Source: Clostridia bacterium (GTDB taxonomy: Bacteria; Bacillota; Clostridia; Oscillospirales; CAG-382). From it: DNA of 21,838 nucleotides. This document shows positions 6,185-14,237 of this stretch, piece by piece. The notes below the pieces were generated by a model. The model ran no database searches, was not told the DNA's origin, and saw nothing but the letters and a program-made list of their open reading frames with translations. The stretch lies in contig JAGDBE010000025.1 of NCBI GenBank assembly GCA_017959195.1, positions 1 to 21,838 on the forward strand. Direction: 5' to 3'. Positions within the stretch are counted from its first letter, which is position 1; every line of letters begins with the position of its first letter. The position numbers and the translations under genes were made by a program.

Positions 6185-8755
6185 TTACTCGTGCGCCTCC
6201 GCCCACGTAAAGCCCGTTCCGACGGACACTTCAAGCGGAATGCCGAAATCGGCGACGTTTTCCATTTCCTCTTTGAGAACCCTCTTTGCCGCCTCGGCGT
6301 CCTCTTTTTTCGCCTCGATTATGAGCTCGTCGTGCACCTGAAGCACGAGCTTTGCGTCGAGTTTTTCTTTTTTGAGACGTGCGTCCACGTTCAGCATCGC
6401 GATTTTGATTATGTCCGCCGCCGTGCCCTGTATCGGCGCGTTCATCGCCACTCGCTCGCCGAACGCGCGCAGATTTTTGTTCTTTGCCGAAAGTTCGGGA
6501 ATGTATCTGCGCCTTGCGTACAGCGTTTCGCTGTAACCCTTTTCGGAAGCGGCTGCAATCGCCGAATCGAGATAACTCTTTATCTTCGGGAAGTTTGCAA
6601 AATACGATTTGATATATTCGCCCGCCTCGCGCCTTGTTACGTGCAGGTCGCCCGCGAGCGAGAAGTCGGAAATGCCGTAGATTATGCCGAAATTTACTGC
6701 CTTTGCCTTTTTGCGAAGCTCGGGGGTAATTGCGTCGTACGGGATTCCGAACACCTGGGACGCGGTGGACGCGTGGATGTCTTTGCCTTGTCTGTAACTT
6801 TCAAGCATGTTTTCGTCGCCCGAAATTATCGCCATGAGCCGAAGTTCTATCTGCGAGTAGTCGGCGTCGATAAGCACGTACGACGGGTCCTTTGCCTCAA
6901 AGAATTTGCGCAGTTCGCCGCCTTCTTTGGTCCTTATCGGGATGTTCTGCAGGTTCGGCTCGGCGGAGGAAAGCCGTCCCGTAAGCGTGAACGCCTGCTT
7001 GAATTTGGTGTGTATGCGTCCGTTTTCGTCGGCAACGCTTATAAGCGCGTCGGTATAGGTCGATTTTAACTTGGAAACCACGCGGTATTCCAGAATTTCG
7101 TCAATAATTTTATGGTACGGGCGCAGTTTTTCGAGCGTTTCGGCGTCGGTCGAGTAGCCGCTCTTGTTTTTGCGCTGAGCAGGCAGGCCTAAATCGTTGA
7201 AAAGCACGTCGGCGAGCTGTTTTGTGGAATTGATATTGAATTCCTTTCCCGCAAGTTCGTATATTTTTTCTTTTCTCCCGGCTATGTTTTCGTCGAGTTT
7301 TAAAGAATATTCCGCAAGTTTTTTTACGTTTAACTTAAAGCCCGTCTCCTCCATTTCGGCAAGCACCTTTGAAAGCGGCATTTCAACGCCGTAAAGCAGG
7401 TTTTCCTGGCCGTTTTCCTTAATTACCGGCAAAAGGTCGGAATACGCCTTTTCAAGCGACTTTACGCAGAGGATCGCCTTCTGGCCGGGCTTTGAGGAAT
7501 CCACGCCCGCAACGAAATTGTAGGAATGCAGGTTTTCGGCGGTGATCACCTTCGACGGGTTGGCGGCGTACGACGCGAGAAGCGCGTCGAAAACGCAGTT
7601 TTTAACGTCTTTTCCGAGCTTCGAGCAGTACAGCTGAATTTCCTTTAAGTTATGAAGCACGGTTTTTATATTTTCGCTTTCGAAAACTTTCGAAAGCGAA
7701 GAGTCGGTTTCGGGAACGGAAAAGACGCCGCCGCCGGGCGAAAAATATATTTTGTGATTATCAAAATCAGGATAAACGAACAAAAGTCCTTCCGGAATTT
7801 CCGACACGGGAATTTCCTTGCATTCCAGCACCTTTTCGGTCGTTTCAAACACCGAAACGTTCTCGTTTTTTTCGGTTTCCGACGAAAAATCGTCGAGTTT
7901 TAAGCGTGAAATCACGCTGTTCAGTTCAAAATCAACGCACAACGGCAGCAGATTTTTCTTGTCTATTCCGTTGTATCCGAGGTCGGAAAGGGTTATTCCG
8001 AGCGGCACGGTCTTGCATATTTCCGCAAGAAATCTGCTCTCGTAGGCGGAAGTCTTCGAGTTTTCGAGCTTTGTGCGCACGGCGCCCTTTATTTCGGGGT
8101 TTCCGCTTTCGAGTTCCTTATAGAGATTGTCGAGAGACTTGTATTTTGAAATAAGGTCGACCGCCGTCTTTTCGCCTATTCCGGGAACGCCGGGAATGTT
8201 GTCCGACGCGTCTCCCATTAAGGATTTTACGTCGATAAGCTGTTTTGGCGAGTTGCCGCCGTAGTTTTCCGCAATCTTTTTTTCGTCGTAAATAAGCGTG
8301 TCCTTTGTCGTAACGTACAGCACGTACGAGTTCTTTCCTATAAGCTGAAAGGAGTCGCGGTCGCCCGTCATAACGTAGGTTTCAAGGTCGTCCGACGCAA
8401 AGAGCGAAAGTGTTCCGAGAATGTCGTCCGCCTCGTAGCCCTTGCTCGTCAGCACGCGAAAGCCCATAAGAGACGCTATCTTTTTTGCAGGCTCGAGCTG
8501 TTCCGCAAGCTCCGGCGGCATGCCGTGTCTTGTCGCCTTGTAATAGGCGCACTTTTCGTGGCGGAAGGTCGGCTCCCGAAGATCGAACGCTATTGCGGCG
8601 TAGTCGGGTTTTAATTCCGAAATCTGCTTGTAGAGCATGTTTATAAAGCCGAAAATCGCGTTGGTGTTGCGGCCGTCTTTCGTTGTGAGCGGGCGCACGC
8701 CGTAAAATGCGCGGTTTAAGATGCTGTTTCCGTCGACGGCGAGAAGTTTTTTCAT
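6185..8755 (-). CDS. polA: DNA polymerase I
   Basis: This 856-residue enzyme carries out gap filling, primer removal and repair synthesis. The N-terminal 5' nuclease domain (about 1-290) has VDGNSILNRAF, KGYEADDILG, MTGDRDSFQL and GDASDNIPGVPGIGEKTA. The middle 3'-5' exonuclease-like domain (about 300-460) lacks the DxE of motif I and the aspartate of motif II, so proofreading is probably lost, as in Bacillus and Thermus enzymes. The polymerase domain has motif A DADYSQIELRLMA (near residue 630), motif B KAKAVNFGIIYG (near 690) and motif C QVHDELIIE (near 810). The ATG at 8755 follows AAAGGA. It sits 39 bases after the SanA-like gene and may share its message. Confidence 0.97.
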   Translation of the reverse strand: MKKLLAVDGNSILNRAFYGVRPLTTKDGRNTNAIFGFINMLYKQISELKPDYAAIAFDLREPTFRHEKCAYYKATRHGMPPELAEQLEPAKKIASLMGFRVLTSKGYEADDILGTLSLFASDDLETYVMTGDRDSFQLIGKNSYVLYVTTKDTLIYDEKKIAENYGGNSPKQLIDVKSLMGDASDNIPGVPGIGEKTAVDLISKYKSLDNLYKELESGNPEIKGAVRTKLENSKTSAYESRFLAEICKTVPLGITLSDLGYNGIDKKNLLPLCVDFELNSVISRLKLDDFSSETEKNENVSVFETTEKVLECKEIPVSEIPEGLLFVYPDFDNHKIYFSPGGGVFSVPETDSSLSKVFESENIKTVLHNLKEIQLYCSKLGKDVKNCVFDALLASYAANPSKVITAENLHSYNFVAGVDSSKPGQKAILCVKSLEKAYSDLLPVIKENGQENLLYGVEMPLSKVLAEMEETGFKLNVKKLAEYSLKLDENIAGRKEKIYELAGKEFNINSTKQLADVLFNDLGLPAQRKNKSGYSTDAETLEKLRPYHKIIDEILEYRVVSKLKSTYTDALISVADENGRIHTKFKQAFTLTGRLSSAEPNLQNIPIRTKEGGELRKFFEAKDPSYVLIDADYSQIELRLMAIISGDENMLESYRQGKDIHASTASQVFGIPYDAITPELRKKAKAVNFGIIYGISDFSLAGDLHVTRREAGEYIKSYFANFPKIKSYLDSAIAAASEKGYSETLYARRRYIPELSAKNKNLRAFGERVAMNAPIQGTAADIIKIAMLNVDARLKKEKLDAKLVLQVHDELIIEAKKEDAEAAKRVLKEEMENVADFGIPLEVSVGTGFTWAEAHE

Positions 8756-8794
8756 ATTTACGGTCCTTTCGTGTATGCTTTAAGGTAATTTTGC

Positions 8795-9463
8795 TTATTT
8801 GTCGTTGGTTTCGTCTCCGCTGCCTTCAAGGGAGATTTTTTCGCCGAGGAAGCGAGGATACGGCTTGAACAAGCACATAAAGAAGTCCTTGTTCCGCGCG
8901 AAAACTTCGCGGACTTCCCTTTGTCTGCGCCCCGCGTAAGGTCTTGCGTCGGAGACCGCGCCGCAAGCGTCAAGTCCGAGAGATTTTGCTATGTAAAGCG
9001 ATCTGTAAAGATGATATTTCTGCGTAACGATTATGATTTTTTTCGCGCCGAAAATCTCTTTTGCCCTGTAAATGCTGTCGTATGAGGAAAAACCCGCGTG
9101 GTCCATGAAGACGTCGCAAGAAGGAACGCCTTTTTCGACGGCGTAGTTTTTCATTACGTTGACCTCGTCGTAATTTTCGGTTCCGTGGTCGCCGCTCATG
9201 ATGATTTTGGGCGCTTTTCCGCCGTTATAAAGATAAAGAGCGCAATCGAGGCGGTCTTTTAACATGGGGCTGGGAGTTTCGTCTCTCACGCCTGCGCCGA
9301 GGACCAGAATGCAGTCGGCGTTTTCGATTTTTGCAAAATCCGCTTTTTCAAAAACGCGGTCTTTTGCCGAAAAAACGACGTACGCGTTGACGGCAGAGAG
9401 AATTGCCGCGGCAAGCGCCGCGGTAAGCGCAAGAATTATGATTATTTTAAGACGTTTTTTCAT
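8795..9463 (-). CDS. SanA/YdcF-like DUF218 membrane protein
   Basis: This 222-residue protein has one N-terminal membrane anchor (about residues 5-32) and then a DUF218 domain placed outside the membrane. Family motifs seen are ADCILVLGAGV, MLKDRLDCALYLY, IIMSGDHG, SSYDSIYRAKEIFG and VTQKYHLYRSLYIA. Members such as SanA affect envelope permeability to antibiotics, but the biochemical activity is not settled. The start follows AAGGAATT. It lies between a hairpin downstream of cdsA and polA. The C-terminus (EGSGDETNDK) is acidic. Family assignment is firm; function is not. Confidence 0.87.
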   Translation of the reverse strand: MKKRLKIIIILALTAALAAAILSAVNAYVVFSAKDRVFEKADFAKIENADCILVLGAGVRDETPSPMLKDRLDCALYLYNGGKAPKIIMSGDHGTENYDEVNVMKNYAVEKGVPSCDVFMDHAGFSSYDSIYRAKEIFGAKKIIIVTQKYHLYRSLYIAKSLGLDACGAVSDARPYAGRRQREVREVFARNKDFFMCLFKPYPRFLGEKISLEGSGDETNDK

Positions 9464-9497
9464 TTTGAATTCCTTTTTGAAGGCGCTTTTTGCAAAA

Positions 9498-9520
9498 TTA
9501 CCCCGCTTTACGCGGGGTAA
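9498..9520 (-). terminator. Hairpin just after cdsA, probable (leaky) terminator
   Basis: TTACCCCGC and GCGGGGTAA form a 9-bp perfect stem with a 5-base loop, beginning four bases past the cdsA stop. On the minus strand it is followed by only TTTT before GC. It may terminate partly, letting some transcripts into the SanA-like gene and polA. No clear promoter for those two genes is visible between 9464 and 9523. Confidence 0.6.
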
Positions 9521-9523
9521 AAC

Positions 9524-10384
9524 TTATTGTATGACTTTCACCAAAGCGCTTAAATACTGCGCGTCTTCAACCAGAAGCAGCAAAAACGGGGAGACTAAAA
9601 GAATGCTGTCGAATCTGTCAAGCACCCCTCCGTGTCCCGGGAAGATTTTGCCGTAGTCCTTTATTCCGTATTTCCTCTTTATGACCGACGCGAGCAGGTC
9701 GCCCGTCTGCGACAAAAACGAAACGACGACGGCGACGATTGCGATTCCTATGTAGTTCGGAACGACGGGAAGCATCTTCGAGAGCACGAACCCGTATATC
9801 AGATACGCTATAACGCAGAAAACCACGCCGCCGAGCGCCCCCTCAACCGTCTTTTTGGGACTTATGTTGGGGCAGAGCTTGTGCTTGCCGAACAGGTATC
9901 CCGTAAAGTACGCGAATGTGTCGGTTACCCACGCGCCCGCAAAGACGAGCAGATAAACGTACTGACCGATGGGGTCTCCGGTGTTCGAGCCGGGGTCCGT
10001 CGTTACGTATCTCAGTTTTACAAGGCAGGTAAAGCAGATGGTTATGTAGGTTGTAAACATAAACGCCGCGCTTGCGGAAACGGGATCGACTTTATCGTGC
10101 GCAAACACGAGCATGAAAAGCATTACGAAAAGGTAGCACACCACGAACGCCGAGAGCACGCCGTATCTGTAACGCGAGGCGATAAACGTGCACAGCGCCG
10201 AGAAAACGAGCGACGGAATCGTGATGTAAGGCACGTTTTTCACGTCGATGCACTCCATCATCTCGTAGGTGCCCGCAACCGCAAGCAGGGTGATTATCAA
10301 GGGATATACTATCGTTCCCGAAAGGAAAATGAAAATTAAAAGCAGCAGCACGAGGACTGCGCCGGTAATAATCCTTTGTTTCAC
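9524..10384 (-). CDS. cdsA: Phosphatidate cytidylyltransferase
   Basis: CdsA makes CDP-diacylglycerol from phosphatidate and CTP in the membrane and is the entry to phospholipid synthesis. It is a multi-helix protein of 286 residues with the full signature SVIKRKYGIKDYGKIFPGHG, then GVLDRFD, near the C-terminus. I chose the GTG at 10384 (MKQRIITGAV) because AAGGTGA lies six bases upstream of it and the resulting N-terminus is typical. An in-frame GTG at 10393 would add three residues, but its position falls inside that ribosome binding site. It follows uppS by 44 bases in the conserved pyrH-frr-uppS-cdsA order; the dxr and rseP genes that often come next are absent. Confidence 0.95.
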   Translation of the reverse strand: MKQRIITGAVLVLLLLIFIFLSGTIVYPLIITLLAVAGTYEMMECIDVKNVPYITIPSLVFSALCTFIASRYRYGVLSAFVVCYLFVMLFMLVFAHDKVDPVSASAAFMFTTYITICFTCLVKLRYVTTDPGSNTGDPIGQYVYLLVFAGAWVTDTFAYFTGYLFGKHKLCPNISPKKTVEGALGGVVFCVIAYLIYGFVLSKMLPVVPNYIGIAIVAVVVSFLSQTGDLLASVIKRKYGIKDYGKIFPGHGGVLDRFDSILLVSPFLLLLVEDAQYLSALVKVIQ

Positions 10385-10428
10385 TTGAGTCACCTTCTTG
10401 CGTTATGAAAATGGGTTTTCGCGTGTCG

Positions 10429-11208
10429 TTATTCGGTAACGCCCGACGTTATGCCGCCCTTGTTTTCGGTTTTGTCGTCGTAGCCGCCGTAACGGCGGTT
10501 GGTCTTTGAAAATTTTGCGAATATGTCAAACAGTTCTTCTTTCGTAAAGTCCGGCCAAAGCGTGTCGGTAAAAAAGAGTTCCGCGTATGACGCCTGCCAG
10601 AGAAGGAAGTTTGAAAGGCGGTGCTCTCCGCCCGTGCGGATTATTATGTCGGGGTCTCCCGTCGGGGCGGTGTAAAGCTCCGCCGAAATATCCTTCTCCG
10701 CAGCTTCCTTTACGCCCTTTTCGGAAAGAATGTTGACCGCGTGGCAGATTTCCGCCCTGCCTCCGTAGTTTAAGCATACGTTGAGGTTGTAAAAATGCTC
10801 TTTCGTTACGTCCTCGACGTGCTTTATCTTTGCGCGTATTTCGTCCGGAAAAGGCGAATTGTCGCCCAAAAAGCGCACGCGCGTGTTTTCCGCCTCGTGC
10901 CTTTTTAAAATTGTGTCGAGATACACGTCGAGCAAGGATATAAGCGCCGCCACTTCGTCGTCGGTTCTTTTCCAGTTTTCCGTGGAAAAAGCGTACACGG
11001 TAGCGGTACGCACGCCCGATTCCCTGCACGCGGTAAGTATTTTTTCAAGCGTTTCGGCGCCGGCCTTGTGTCCCGCTTTGCGCGGAAGAAGGCGCTTCTG
11101 CGCCCATCGACCGTTTCCGTCCAAGATAAAGGCGACGTGTTTCGGCGCGGTTCCTTCAAACGATGAGGATTTTTCTTTTTTCTTTAAAAATTTAAATAAA
11201 TCCGGCAT
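10429..11208 (-). CDS. uppS: Undecaprenyl diphosphate synthase (isoprenyl transferase)
   Basis: UppS is a cis-prenyltransferase that builds the C55 lipid carrier for peptidoglycan and surface polysaccharides. The 259-residue protein has ILDGNGRWA (catalytic D30), HKAGAE, YAFSTENWKR, and IIRTGGEHRLSNFLLWQASYAE-type substrate and metal residues near 190-212. The first 20 residues (FKFLKKKEKSSS) are a basic extension typical of Firmicute members. Its start overlaps the frr stop by one base (TGATG), so translation is coupled. The product feeds the Wzx/Wzy-type operon in the right part of the window. Confidence 0.97.
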   Translation of the reverse strand: MPDLFKFLKKKEKSSSFEGTAPKHVAFILDGNGRWAQKRLLPRKAGHKAGAETLEKILTACRESGVRTATVYAFSTENWKRTDDEVAALISLLDVYLDTILKRHEAENTRVRFLGDNSPFPDEIRAKIKHVEDVTKEHFYNLNVCLNYGGRAEICHAVNILSEKGVKEAAEKDISAELYTAPTGDPDIIIRTGGEHRLSNFLLWQASYAELFFTDTLWPDFTKEELFDIFAKFSKTNRRYGGYDDKTENKGGITSGVTE

Positions 11209-11762
11209 CAGATGGACATTATCTCTTTCTTCTTATTTTCGGCCGCCGTATCTATATTCTTTATATACTTGTCTGTCAGGTCCTGAATGAGTTTTTCCGA
11301 CGCTTTGAGCTCGTCTTCGGTCATCTCGCTGTTCTTCTTCATGTCCTTTGCCTTTTCGTTTGCGTCTCTGCGGACGTTTCTTACGGCAACCTTGAATTCT
11401 TCGGCGAGTTTTTCAACCTTTTTGGCGAGTTCCTTTCTTCTCTCCTCCGTCGGCTGCGGGAACGCAAGGCGGATGAGTTTGCCGTCGTTCTGCGGATTTA
11501 TGCCGAGGTCGGACGTCTGGATCGCCTTTTCGATGCTTTTCAGCGCGGAAGCATCCCACGGAGAAATAACAAGGGTTCTGGGGTCGGGGATTTTGATTTC
11601 CGCGATCTGATTTATGGGCATTTTGCTGCCGAAGTATTCCACCTGGATTCTGTCAAGCGCTCCGGCGCTTGCTTTGCCGGCGCTTATCGTCTTGAATTCC
11701 GATTCCAGACCTGCAAGGGTTTTCGCCATTTTTTCTTCGTATTCTTTTGTTTCGATTTTCAT
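11208..11762 (-). CDS. frr: Ribosome recycling factor
   Basis: RRF splits post-termination ribosomes together with EF-G. At 184 residues it has the family's standard length (about 185). Conserved blocks include the N-terminal AGKASAGALDRIQVEYFG, the PINQIAEIKIPDPRTL block, and the C-terminal helix with VRRDANEKAK and EDELKASEKLIQDLTDKYI. The ATG at 11762 follows GGAGGAA. It lies between pyrH (48 bases upstream) and uppS (1-base overlap), the classical order. Confidence 0.98.
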   Translation of the reverse strand: MKIETKEYEEKMAKTLAGLESEFKTISAGKASAGALDRIQVEYFGSKMPINQIAEIKIPDPRTLVISPWDASALKSIEKAIQTSDLGINPQNDGKLIRLAFPQPTEERRKELAKKVEKLAEEFKVAVRNVRRDANEKAKDMKKNSEMTEDELKASEKLIQDLTDKYIKNIDTAAENKKKEIMSI

Positions 11763-11810
11763 TTTCTATTCCTCCGGACAAATAAAGATGTTGAGATTTT
11801 ATTTATAAAG

Positions 11811-12512
11811 TCAGTTTTTGACTACCGTACCCATTTTTTCGCCGTTGATTACGCGGTAAATGCTGTCTTCTTCGTTTAACGCAAAGATTATGACGGGAAC
11901 GCCGTTGACCTTTCCCATAGCCGACGCCGTGAGGTCGATTACGGCAAGGTCGTTTTTCAAAATGTCGGAATAAGTAACCTCGTCTAACTTTTTGGCATTG
12001 GGGTCTTTTCTCGGGTCGGCGGTGTAAACGCCGTCGACGTTTTTGGCAAAGAGCGCGGCGTCCGCCTCAATTTCCAATGCGCGCAAAACCGACGCGGTGT
12101 CGGTTGAAAAGTAGGGATTTCCAGGTCCGCCGGCGATGATTACCGCCTTGCCCTCGTCGAGCGCTTCGCGCGCTTTGAGCGCGTTGAAGGGGTCGGCCAC
12201 CTGGGGCATCGCAAGCGACGTCATAACGACGGTCTTTACGCCGACGTCCTCAAGTACCGACTGAAACGCGAGCGAATTCATGAGAGTCGCAAGCATTCCC
12301 ATTTTGTCGGCGGAGGTGCGTTCGATTTTTTTGCCCGCGCCTCTGAAAATGTTGCCGCCGCCTATGACGATTCCGAAAGAAGTGCCGTCGTCGATGCATT
12401 TTTTAATCTGAAGGGCGATCTTTTGCGCCACCTCGTAGTCTATGATGTCTTCCGATGAGTTTTTAAGGGCCTCTCCCGACAGTTTGAGAAGCACTCTTTT
12501 GTACTTGGGCAT
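11811..12512 (-). CDS. pyrH: Uridylate (UMP) kinase
   Basis: PyrH phosphorylates UMP to UDP. It is an amino-acid-kinase-fold hexamer of bacterial type, 233 residues here. Seen are LLKLSGEAL (phosphate binding), GIVIGGGNIFRG, ADKMGMLATLMNSLAFQ, GGPGNPYFSTDTAS and KNVDGVYTADPRKDPNA. The ATG follows AAGGAG. It starts the pyrH-frr-uppS-cdsA run with its own strong promoter. In most Firmicutes rpsB and tsf precede it; here a ribokinase-like gene does. Confidence 0.97.
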   Translation of the reverse strand: MPKYKRVLLKLSGEALKNSSEDIIDYEVAQKIALQIKKCIDDGTSFGIVIGGGNIFRGAGKKIERTSADKMGMLATLMNSLAFQSVLEDVGVKTVVMTSLAMPQVADPFNALKAREALDEGKAVIIAGGPGNPYFSTDTASVLRALEIEADAALFAKNVDGVYTADPRKDPNAKKLDEVTYSDILKNDLAVIDLTASAMGKVNGVPVIIFALNEEDSIYRVINGEKMGTVVKN

Positions 12513-12554
12513 ATTGATTACTCCTTAGTCTCAAAGATTTCCTTTTTCCAAATT

Positions 12555-12583
12555 ATTATAACAATTTACGCGTTAAAAAGCAA
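12555..12583 (-). promoter_or_regulatory. Predicted sigma-A promoter for pyrH-frr-uppS-cdsA
   Basis: On the minus strand, TTGCTT (12578-12583), a 17-base spacer ending in TGT (extended -10) and TATAAT (12555-12560) stand about 43 bases before the pyrH ATG. No hairpin separates it from the upstream ribokinase gene, so read-through from that gene is also likely. Confidence 0.78.
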
Positions 12584-12614
12584 CAGAATTTTGTTAAAAC
12601 GGGGAGAATTTTGT

Positions 12615-13553
12615 TTATCTCGCGTTGTATTCGTTAATGAAAACTTCAAGCTGCTTTAACGTCGGGAACGAGTCGAACGCGCCTTCCTTGGTTACGGTGT
12701 AGGCTCCGACGCAGTTTGCAAACCGCGCGGCGTCTGATATGTCGCCGCCGTTTTGCAGATACCTTACGGTAAGCGCCGCGGTAAACGCGTCGCCTGCGCC
12801 CGTCGTGTCGACGGGATTTACGTCAAGCGACTGAATGAGCTCCTGGTGTATGCCGTCGTATATGTAGCAGCCGCGCGCGCCGAGTTTGAGCACGACGTAC
12901 TTTGTTTTTACGGTTGAATACAGTTTCATCGAAGCGCGCAGACACGAGTCCACGCTGTCGGGGAAGATTCCCGTGTAGAACGCCGTTTCCGTCTCGTTCG
13001 GGGATATTATCTCGCACGGAGACATCTCGGAAAGCACGAGGTCGGACCGCTGCGGCGCGGTGTCGAAAAATACCGGGATCTTCTGGCGCTTTGCCTGCAT
13101 TATCGCAAATTTAACCGTTTCCGGCGGTATTTCGCACTGAATAAGCAGCGCGTCGGGGTAAGAGGTGAACGCTTCCTCAATGTTCACAAGGGTGAGATTC
13201 CTGTTTGCGCCGGGGAAAACGGTAATCCTGTTCTGCCCGTCATCTTCGCGGTAAATCTGGGCAAGGCCTGTTTTTTCGACGCTGTCGAAAAAAACGAAGC
13301 GGCAATCAATGTTCTCTTTTTTGTATTTTTCGGAAAGTTCGGTGCCGTACAGGTCCTTGCCGAGCCTGGTGCAGAAGATGATTTCCGCTCCGAGCCGGGC
13401 CGCCGCCACGGCGGCGTTGGCGCCCTTGCCCCCGGGAGCAATGAAGTACCCGCCGTTCGATATAATCGTTTCGCCGGCGTGCGGAATTGCTTCCGAGCAG
13501 CACACGAAATCGATGTTTGAACTGCCTATTATGAGAAATCTCGGCTTTTTCAT
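12615..13553 (-). CDS. Ribokinase-like PfkB-family sugar kinase
   Basis: This 312-residue PfkB-fold kinase carries SSNIDFV at the N-terminus, GGKGANAAVAAARLG (from residue 41), ISPNETE and the signature NPVDTTGAGDAF with catalytic D255. The C-terminal VTKEGAFDSFPT matches the monovalent-cation loop of ribokinases, so ribose is the likeliest substrate, but other pentoses or nucleosides are possible. I chose the ATG at 13553 because GGGGTG lies six bases upstream. An in-frame ATG at 13568 would place that site inside the gene. No ribose transporter or rbsD is near. Confidence 0.85.
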   Translation of the reverse strand: MKKPRFLIIGSSNIDFVCCSEAIPHAGETIISNGGYFIAPGGKGANAAVAAARLGAEIIFCTRLGKDLYGTELSEKYKKENIDCRFVFFDSVEKTGLAQIYREDDGQNRITVFPGANRNLTLVNIEEAFTSYPDALLIQCEIPPETVKFAIMQAKRQKIPVFFDTAPQRSDLVLSEMSPCEIISPNETETAFYTGIFPDSVDSCLRASMKLYSTVKTKYVVLKLGARGCYIYDGIHQELIQSLDVNPVDTTGAGDAFTAALTVRYLQNGGDISDAARFANCVGAYTVTKEGAFDSFPTLKQLEVFINEYNAR

Positions 13554-13589
13554 TACTTCACCCCGCATTTTATATATACTCTATAATAA

Positions 13590-13618
13590 ATTATATTATC
13601 TTTAAGCGCTTCTGTCAA
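13590..13618 (-). promoter_or_regulatory. Full-consensus promoter for the ribokinase-like gene, with a palindrome in the spacer
   Basis: TTGACA (13613-13618), exactly 17 bases, then TATAAT (13590-13595) on the minus strand is a perfect sigma-A promoter. The spacer contains the 8-bp palindrome AAGCGCTT (13604-13611), which could be an operator. Without a repressor such a promoter would be strong and constitutive. Confidence 0.85.
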
Positions 13619-13647
13619 CAATAAACTTGAAACGCGAGTTCTCATAC

Positions 13648-13676
13648 TTGATTTTCGGCGGTTTCTGTGATAAAAT
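13648..13676 (+). promoter_or_regulatory. Predicted promoter for the lipoprotein gene
   Basis: TTGATT (13648-13653), a 17-base spacer ending in TGA (extended -10), then TAAAAT (13671-13676), stand 37 bases before the ATG at 13714. It diverges from the ribokinase promoter, whose -35 box is 30 bases away. Confidence 0.6.
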
Positions 13677-13713
13677 ATACCAAGAAAACCAAAACCCGAA
13701 AGGAAAATGATTT

Positions 13714-14196
13714 ATGAAAAAGATTATTGCGGCGTCCCTTGCGATTCTTATGATTTTTGCTCTCGCGTCGTGCACAACGCTCACCGAGAATAATATAACC
13801 AGCCCCGCCGACGGAACGGAAGCAAAGACGGCTGTAACAACAGAAGCCGTTGCGGGAGAATACGTTCTTACGCAGATGAGCGGCCTTGGAAACGAGGGCT
13901 ATACCGCAAAGGCGGAGGACTATGAGGAAAATAAACTCACCTTTACAAAAGACGGAAAGTTCACATTGAGCGTTAAATATAAGGAATCGTCGGATAAGAA
14001 AGACGGCTCGTACGAAGTGAGCGCCGACGGAAGTATAAAGCTTGAAGAAGGCGCGTTTATCGCTGCAAACGGCGAGAATATCAAATTCGACGGCGAAAAA
14101 ATCACGGTAAACGGCAAGCTCGGCACGCAGGTGTCGGTTTCCCTCGTTTACGAAAACAAAGATAAGGCAGAAGCCGGAGAAAAAGAGGAAAAATAA
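13714..14196 (+). CDS. Small lipoprotein with a lipocalin-like beta domain
   Basis: This 160-residue protein begins with a lipoprotein signal (MKK, hydrophobic core, LASC lipobox; predicted lipidated C20). A Thr/Ala/Glu-rich spacer runs to about residue 46. The rest (from GEYVLTQMSG) alternates short strands and turns such as KLTFTKDGKFTLSV, GSYEVSADGSIKL, ENIKFDGEKITVNG and VSVSLVYENK. That pattern resembles the lipocalin-like domains of many clostridial lipoproteins. The tail is acidic and basic (KDKAEAGEKEEK). It is preceded by AAAGGA and is alone on its strand. Ligand and role are unknown. Confidence 0.8.
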   Translation: MKKIIAASLAILMIFALASCTTLTENNITSPADGTEAKTAVTTEAVAGEYVLTQMSGLGNEGYTAKAEDYEENKLTFTKDGKFTLSVKYKESSDKKDGSYEVSADGSIKLEEGAFIAANGENIKFDGEKITVNGKLGTQVSVSLVYENKDKAEAGEKEEK

Positions 14197-14203
14197 AAAA
14201 TAA

Positions 14204-14228
14204 AAGCAGAGAATGAAATTCCCTGCTT
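14204..14228 (-). terminator. Intrinsic terminator for the DUF1540 gene
   Basis: AAGCAG/CTGCTT plus GAAT/ATTC form a stem with one mismatch and a GAA loop. On the minus strand it is followed by TTTTATTTTTTATTTTT. On the plus strand no T-tract follows, so it stops the lipoprotein transcript poorly, if at all. Confidence 0.75.
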
Positions 14229-14237
14229 AAAAAGAGT

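Noticed and set aside
6179..7069. 296-codon plus-strand frame opposite polA
   Set aside because: It lies antisense to the polymerase domain, where all catalytic motifs are read on the other strand, and starts inside a terminator T-tract.
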